DNA of 33,273 bases, taken from assembly GCA_015654615.1 (NCBI GenBank), contig JAATGN010000415.1:1-33273 (forward strand), given 5' to 3'. The translations under genes and the position numbers were made by a program. This document shows positions 29,699-33,273 of the stretch, piece after piece. Source of the stretch: Rhodospirillales bacterium (lineage in GTDB: Bacteria > Pseudomonadota > Alphaproteobacteria > Rhodospirillales > Magnetospirillaceae). The notes beneath the pieces were generated by a model that was not told the origin of the DNA, searched no databases, and was given only the letters and a program-made list of their open reading frames with translations. Numbering within the stretch: the stretch's first letter is position 1; each line of letters starts with the position of its first letter.

Positions 29699-29854
29699 AT
29701 GAACTGGTTCTTGTGGCCCGGCAATTGGCTTTGCGACCGGCTCGGACTGAACGATCCGGACGACCGGCAGGCGTTCCGCCTGTTCGCCAATATGATCGTG
29801 TGGAGTCTGGTCATCGTCCTGGCCGCCGTCGCCTTCGGCATGACCTTCGGCTGA
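29699..29854 (+). CDS. Small single-pass membrane protein
   Basis: A 51-residue protein, not recognised, with an amphipathic N-terminus (MNWFLWPGNWLCDRLGLNDPDDRQ) and one hydrophobic helix at about residues 28-48 (ANMIVWSLVIVLAAVAFGM). I chose ATG 29699, which has GGAGG six bases upstream, over ATG 29660, which has none. It probably shares a transcript with the DUF4169 gene. It could be a small inner-membrane peptide; its role is unknown. Confidence 0.65.
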   Translation: MNWFLWPGNWLCDRLGLNDPDDRQAFRLFANMIVWSLVIVLAAVAFGMTFG

Positions 29855-29903
29855 GAAGGATCCCATTCGGCCGCCAGTGGCGATTTAAGGAACAGGATTG
29901 GGA

Positions 29904-31448
29904 TCAGCCCTTATGTCGCCAGGATCGCGGACGCTTGTCGTAACGCCGCCAGTCCTCGACAGCCTGCCCGAGCAGAGCGTCGACCTGGGCCAGATGCCAG
30001 CCGGCGATCATTCCCGCCGTCCGCAGGCGGTCGGCGTCGCCGGCTTTTTCGGCGTGCCGGGCCAACCGTTGCCGGGCGAGCGCGATATCGTGAAGCAGAC
30101 CCAGGCGGTCCTGCAGCACGCCCAACAGCGCCGCCAGTCGTTTGACCTTGCATCCGGGAAATAAACCCCCAAAAAAATCAATCGTGTAACGCAGCTTCTT
30201 AACCTTGATTCGCGTCGCGTGCCGGACGGCATCGTCGGATTGCATGAGGTGGCGCATGCCGCGGGAGACCTTGTGCTCGAGCCGCGCCAGGGTGCTCACG
30301 GCCAAATCTCGCACCGGCGTATCGAGCAGGCTTTGCCGGGGCGCCTCCTCGGCATGCAGCCAATCGCCCGCTTCGATCCAGCGGCCCAGGCACAGCAGCA
30401 GACGGGTCAGGCGCGGCTGATCCTGCAGTTCGAGAACCGCCGCATAGGCCGCTTGGCGTTGCGCCGCGAAATCGTCCCGCAACAGGATGAACCCCGGCTC
30501 GTCGGCAAGGGCGGCGGCAAGCGGTTCGAAGATTTCCTCGATGAAGACGTCGTCGTCGCGGGCCGTTCCCAGGGGGGCCAGCAGCCAGCGGAGTTCTTCC
30601 TTCAGCCATTGGCTTTCCGGCGTGTCGAGCATGGCTTTGAAGACGCTGAAGGCCGAGCGCAGCCGGCGCAGCGAGACGCGCATCTGATGGATCGCTTCCG
30701 CCGAGGGATTGTCGATCAGACAGGCTTGATTGGCCAGGAATTGGGACAGGCAGCCGCGGGCGATCGTGCGGAACGCCTCGGCCGCCGAGAGCTCGGCGGC
30801 AAGTTCGAGGGCCGGGGCTTTTTGCGGTCGGGCCGGCTTGCCGTCCAGCAGGGCGTATCCGCGCTCGGCCTTGCTGGCCGTCGAGAGCGTAAAGCGCAGG
30901 TCCTGTTGCAGTTGCAGGGCCAGATCGAACAGATGACGCGGCGATCCCCGCTTCAATTCCAATTCGGCCTCGCTCACCGCCACGCTGCCGGAGGCGGCGA
31001 CGATCTGACCTTCGTCGAGGGCAAGTTCGATCTCCCAATCGTCGGTCGCCAGGCGATGGATGCTCCTTCGGATCTCGCTGCTGAAGATCGGACGCAGGAC
31101 GCGCCAAAGCTGCCCGTCGGAAAACAGCGGCGCCATTTCCGAGGTTTGCATCGCGGCCATCTCCGGCGCATCGCCGGTGATCTCGCTTTCCCATTCGCCG
31201 CGCGCCCGGGCTGTGCCCACCAGTTGGCCGAAGTCCTTGACCGTCTGCAGGCGGCGGCGGCCGATATGCCGGACGCGCAGGACGGCTTTCTGGTCGCGCA
31301 GGCGGAAATCGGGCGTGTCGAAATAGACGGACTTCTGGAATTGGCTGAGCGAGCGGGCCTGTTTCAGCCGCTGGACCAGGGGATGGCGCCGCAATCGGCG
31401 CAAGCCGGCCGCATCGAGTCGCAGCTTGAGCTCTGTTTCCGTCGGCAT
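29904..31448 (-). CDS. CYTH and CHAD domain-containing protein
   Basis: A 514-residue cytoplasmic protein. Residues 1-200 form a CYTH triphosphate tunnel domain with the signature ETELKLRL (ExExK) at residues 4-11, YFDTPDFRLRDQKAVLRVR, and ELALDEG, which bind triphosphate and metal. Residues about 215-505 form a CHAD helical domain with conserved HQMRVSLRRLRSAF, GTARDDDVFIEE and IKVKKLRYTIDFFGGLFPG, which binds inorganic polyphosphate. Together the layout suggests a polyphosphate-associated triphosphatase such as inorganic tripolyphosphatase YgiF, but the substrate is not proven. I chose ATG 31448 with GGGAGG upstream; ATG 31478 is possible. No polyphosphate kinase gene is nearby. Confidence 0.88.
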   Translation of the reverse strand: MPTETELKLRLDAAGLRRLRRHPLVQRLKQARSLSQFQKSVYFDTPDFRLRDQKAVLRVRHIGRRRLQTVKDFGQLVGTARARGEWESEITGDAPEMAAMQTSEMAPLFSDGQLWRVLRPIFSSEIRRSIHRLATDDWEIELALDEGQIVAASGSVAVSEAELELKRGSPRHLFDLALQLQQDLRFTLSTASKAERGYALLDGKPARPQKAPALELAAELSAAEAFRTIARGCLSQFLANQACLIDNPSAEAIHQMRVSLRRLRSAFSVFKAMLDTPESQWLKEELRWLLAPLGTARDDDVFIEEIFEPLAAALADEPGFILLRDDFAAQRQAAYAAVLELQDQPRLTRLLLCLGRWIEAGDWLHAEEAPRQSLLDTPVRDLAVSTLARLEHKVSRGMRHLMQSDDAVRHATRIKVKKLRYTIDFFGGLFPGCKVKRLAALLGVLQDRLGLLHDIALARQRLARHAEKAGDADRLRTAGMIAGWHLAQVDALLGQAVEDWRRYDKRPRSWRHKG

Positions 31449-31799
31449 GCCGCCTCCCGTTTCCACCGGGGAAATCATAGCCCACTCCCATAAAATGACA
31501 AAGAAGGCCGAGCGGCCCGGGCAGGGCAATCGGGTGGACGCGCGCTGATTGTTTGTTCCGTGACCGTTGGCGACGCGTTGGCGCGTTGAGCGCCCGCGCG
31601 ATCGTTCGCGCGAAAGCCAAGCCGGCGGATGCCGGCGCCTGAGGGAAATGAACAATCCAGGGCAATCGGGCGGCCGAATTCCGAAGTTGTTTCTCCATCG
31701 TTTGGGGCAGCTTTTCAGCCGGATTGCATAAAATGGCGGATCGGCTAATATTGCGCAGTAAGGAACGGCGCCGGCGGAAGAGAAGACAGAAGGACGATC
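31449..31799. other. Gene-free intergenic stretch
   Basis: This 351-base stretch separates the divergent CYTH-CHAD and lipoprotein genes. It contains the lipoprotein promoter candidate near its right end. Open frames through it (for example from 31655 or 31698 on the minus strand) lack family resemblance and ribosome binding sites. I see no RNA gene or long repeat. Confidence 0.5.
31724..31751 (+). promoter_or_regulatory. Promoter of the lipoprotein gene
   Basis: TTGCAT (31724-31729) and TAATAT (31746-31751) are 16 bases apart, placing transcription start near 31758, about 42 bases before the ATG. AGAAGGA precedes the start codon as ribosome binding site. Confidence 0.5.
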
Positions 31800-32783
31800 A
31801 TGAATAAATTGTTTTGGGTCGGCGTCGGAATGCTGGCTTTGTCAGGCTGCAATTCACAGCCTGCTCGGGTGATCCAGGATATTCCGCCGATTACCAATCC
31901 GCCTGCCGCCAATAGTGCGCAGGCCACCGAGGAGTCCCGGGTCGGCTATTCCAGCCCGCTGCCGGTCGACCCCAAGGCTGGGCGCCTGCCGGGTGCGGTC
32001 CTCGGCGATCTGGCCAATCAGGGCGACGCCAATATCATCCTGCGGTTTCAGACCCTCGAAAGATTGTTCGATGAAGGCCTGATCACCCGCGACGAATACA
32101 ATCGGCGTCGCGGCGCCAATCTCGGGGCCCTGCTGCGTTATACCGCGCCGCTGCCGGCGGCCGATCTCGGCCGGGCGGCTCCGAAGCCCGAGCAGGTGGT
32201 CGACCGGCTGCGCTATCTGGCGGCCGCTTATGAAGAGAAGAGCATTACGGCGCGCGAGCAGATGGCCGAGCGCGCGATCATTCTCGATGCTCTTCTGCCG
32301 GCGGCCCCCGTGGCCAGGGCCGATCCGCCGCCGCCGGTGACCGACCAGATGCAGGCCGCCGCCGCGGTCGGCCGGCTTGAAAGGCTGAGCCTGGCCAAAG
32401 TGATCAATACGGCCGAGATGGAGCGGGAAAAGGCGGCGGTCTTCCGGGCGGCCGAGGTCAGCATGGCCAATGCCGAGGCGGCGGCCCGCGCCGCCGACGG
32501 CCTGGCGATGGCGCCGGTCGGTCCGCCGAGCGGCCCCGGTGTCTGGCTGGGATCCTACGCCAGCGAGAATCAGGCCCGGCTGGCCTGGGCGTCGCTGCAG
32601 CTGACCCATGCGTCGGAACTGGGGGGATTGCAGCCGGAGATCAGAAAAGTCCGCCTGCGCCGCCGCGGCGTGACCTATCACCTGAATGCCGGTTCGGTGA
32701 GTTCCCGCAAGGCGGCCCAGGCCTTGTGCAAGGTGTTGAGCGGGCGCCGCCAATTCTGTCGTCCGACCGTTTTGGGAAAATGA
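31800..32783 (+). CDS. Lipoprotein with a C-terminal SPOR-like domain
   Basis: A 327-residue predicted outer- or inner-membrane lipoprotein. A lipobox LSGC places the lipidated cysteine at residue 17. The middle is alanine-rich and helical, with two repeated-looking segments (LERLFDEGLITRDEYNRRRGANLGALL at about 83-109 and a similar EEKSITAREQMAERAIILDALL at about 143-164). The last 85 residues (GVWLGSYASENQARLAWASL ... VTYHLNAGSVSSRKAAQALC) have the pattern of a SPOR peptidoglycan-binding domain. A role in cell envelope maintenance or division is inference from that domain. A strong terminator follows. Confidence 0.8.
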   Translation: MNKLFWVGVGMLALSGCNSQPARVIQDIPPITNPPAANSAQATEESRVGYSSPLPVDPKAGRLPGAVLGDLANQGDANIILRFQTLERLFDEGLITRDEYNRRRGANLGALLRYTAPLPAADLGRAAPKPEQVVDRLRYLAAAYEEKSITAREQMAERAIILDALLPAAPVARADPPPPVTDQMQAAAAVGRLERLSLAKVINTAEMEREKAAVFRAAEVSMANAEAAARAADGLAMAPVGPPSGPGVWLGSYASENQARLAWASLQLTHASELGGLQPEIRKVRLRRRGVTYHLNAGSVSSRKAAQALCKVLSGRRQFCRPTVLGK

Positions 32784-32846
32784 CGGTCTCCTTTCGGCCG
32801 GCCGTCGCTTCGTGGGGACGGCGGGAATAAACCTGACAAAGGGAAA

Positions 32847-32914
32847 AGTGGCACCGGCGTCCCTGTCGGTGTCCGCCGCCGGCGCGGCGGAGTTTTTTTC
32901 TCCGGCAGGGACGC
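32847..32914 (+). terminator. Cruciform dispersed repeat, copy 2, acting as terminator
   Basis: The left arm at 32847-32871 differs from copy 1 (9014-9038) at one base. The inner hairpin tccgccgc-cggc-gcggcgga at 32872-32891 is followed by G and seven T residues, a textbook intrinsic terminator 63 bases after the lipoprotein stop. The right arm keeps ccggcagggacgccg but has lost its last eight bases. It is the main feature of the gene-free stretch 32784-33273, together with the promoter elements at its right end. Confidence 0.8.
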
Positions 32915-32993
32915 CGAAACGTCGGAAGCTGCCGCCGGGCGAGAGGCCGTCCGGGACCGGACAGAGCATGTGCCATGGTCTGTCGCCCGCCTC

Positions 32994-33022
32994 TTGCTCC
33001 ATACGGTCGACAAGGCTATAAT
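32994..33022 (+). promoter_or_regulatory. Candidate sigma-70-type promoter
   Basis: TTGCTC (32994-32999) and a perfect TATAAT (33017-33022) are 17 bases apart. No coding gene follows within the window, so it would drive the same downstream unit as the elements at 33145 and 33259. Confidence 0.4.
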
Positions 33023-33144
33023 AAGCGTTCGCTCGATTTCGGGCGCCTTCCTCCATAGCGCGTCGCGTCGCGTCCATCCATAAGGACGTTAGGGGCCGCT
33101 GTTTCATGAGGAGAGGCGATGGAAGCGGGTGGGACGAAAGCCGG

Positions 33145-33172
33145 TTGACATGCTTTGAGTAAGGCATTAGAA
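33145..33172 (+). promoter_or_regulatory. Strong promoter, possibly of an rRNA operon
   Basis: A perfect TTGACA (33145-33150) is followed after 16 bases by TTAGAA (33167-33172) and a GC-rich start region. The DNA after it (33173-33258) shows no start codon context. This resembles leader DNA of a stable RNA operon. Confidence 0.5.
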
Positions 33173-33258
33173 CCCGGCCTCCGCAGCGGCCTTGAGGGGT
33201 GTTGCGGGGAGGTTTCGGAGGCGGGTTTGGTTGTTTCCGAAATTAAGGAAAAAGACGG

Positions 33259-33273
33259 TTGACAGGCTCCGGC
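33259..33273 (+). promoter_or_regulatory. Second TTGACA element, cut by the window edge
   Basis: GGTTGACAGGCTCCGGC ends the window. The GGTTGACA core repeats that at 33143, as in tandem P1/P2 promoters of rRNA operons. Its -10 would lie beyond 33273. Confidence 0.4.

Noticed and set aside
31854..33167. A 437-codon minus-strand frame across the lipoprotein gene and the repeat
   Set aside because: It runs antisense to a lipoprotein with signal sequence and promoter, and its first part reads through the cruciform repeat and promoter DNA.

Overview
The window looks like a chromosomal segment from a GC-rich alphaproteobacterium, most likely of the order Rhodospirillales. This is an inference from gene content: hopanoid genes hpnN-hpnK-hpnL, an FdxN-type ferredoxin, a full-length NifJ, an OprB-type porin, DUF6867 inside a liv operon, and DUF4169 and CYTH-CHAD proteins. 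No phage, insertion-sequence transposase or CRISPR array is visible. Nearly all DNA is coding, most of it on the minus strand, in tightly overlapping operons.

Layout. 1-600: remnant of a TumE-like toxin gene cut by a 318-bp palindromic, MITE-like element. 764-6210 (minus): a branched-chain amino acid ABC transporter operon, livH-livM-livG-livF-DUF6867-livJ. 6431-7261: a small HIG1-domain membrane protein, a nif-type 2[4Fe-4S] ferredoxin and a DUF3253 protein. 7409-8812 (minus): a MaoC hydratase/phosphate acyltransferase fusion. 9141-15297 (minus): a catabolic cluster holding an LigI-like amidohydrolase, a 4,5-dihydroxyphthalate-decarboxylase-like protein, a DctA-type carrier, an OprB-type porin, galB and galC. 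It is divergent from a LysR regulator with two HTH domains (15484-16707). 16847-17881 (minus): a MerR/P-loop ATPase fusion bracketed by inverted copies of a 23-bp repeat. 18054-23427 (minus): uppP-hpnN-hpnK-hpnL. 23625-29129 (minus): nifJ with an uncharacterised downstream gene, and L-lactate dehydrogenase, preceded by tRNA-Asp. 29478-32783: DUF4169, a small membrane protein, CYTH-CHAD (minus) and a SPOR-type lipoprotein. The last 130 bases carry two TTGACA elements resembling tandem promoters of a strong operon, possibly rRNA, just outside the window.

How the genes fit together. The catabolic cluster supplies an outer-membrane channel, an inner-membrane dicarboxylate carrier and enzymes resembling the end of the protocatechuate 4,5-cleavage/gallate route (2-pyrone-4,6-dicarboxylate to 4-oxalomesaconate to 4-carboxy-4-hydroxy-2-oxoadipate to pyruvate plus oxaloacetate). 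It has no ring-cleaving dioxygenase or semialdehyde dehydrogenase. Pyruvate could then be used by NifJ (to acetyl-CoA with reduced flavodoxin or ferredoxin) or by lactate dehydrogenase. UppP and the Hpn proteins act on polyprenyl carriers and hopanoid lipids of the envelope.

The items I would look at first are the incomplete aromatic-acid cluster with its double-HTH regulator, the repeat-flanked MerR-ATPase gene, and the two-copy cruciform repeat at about 9.0 and 32.8 kb.
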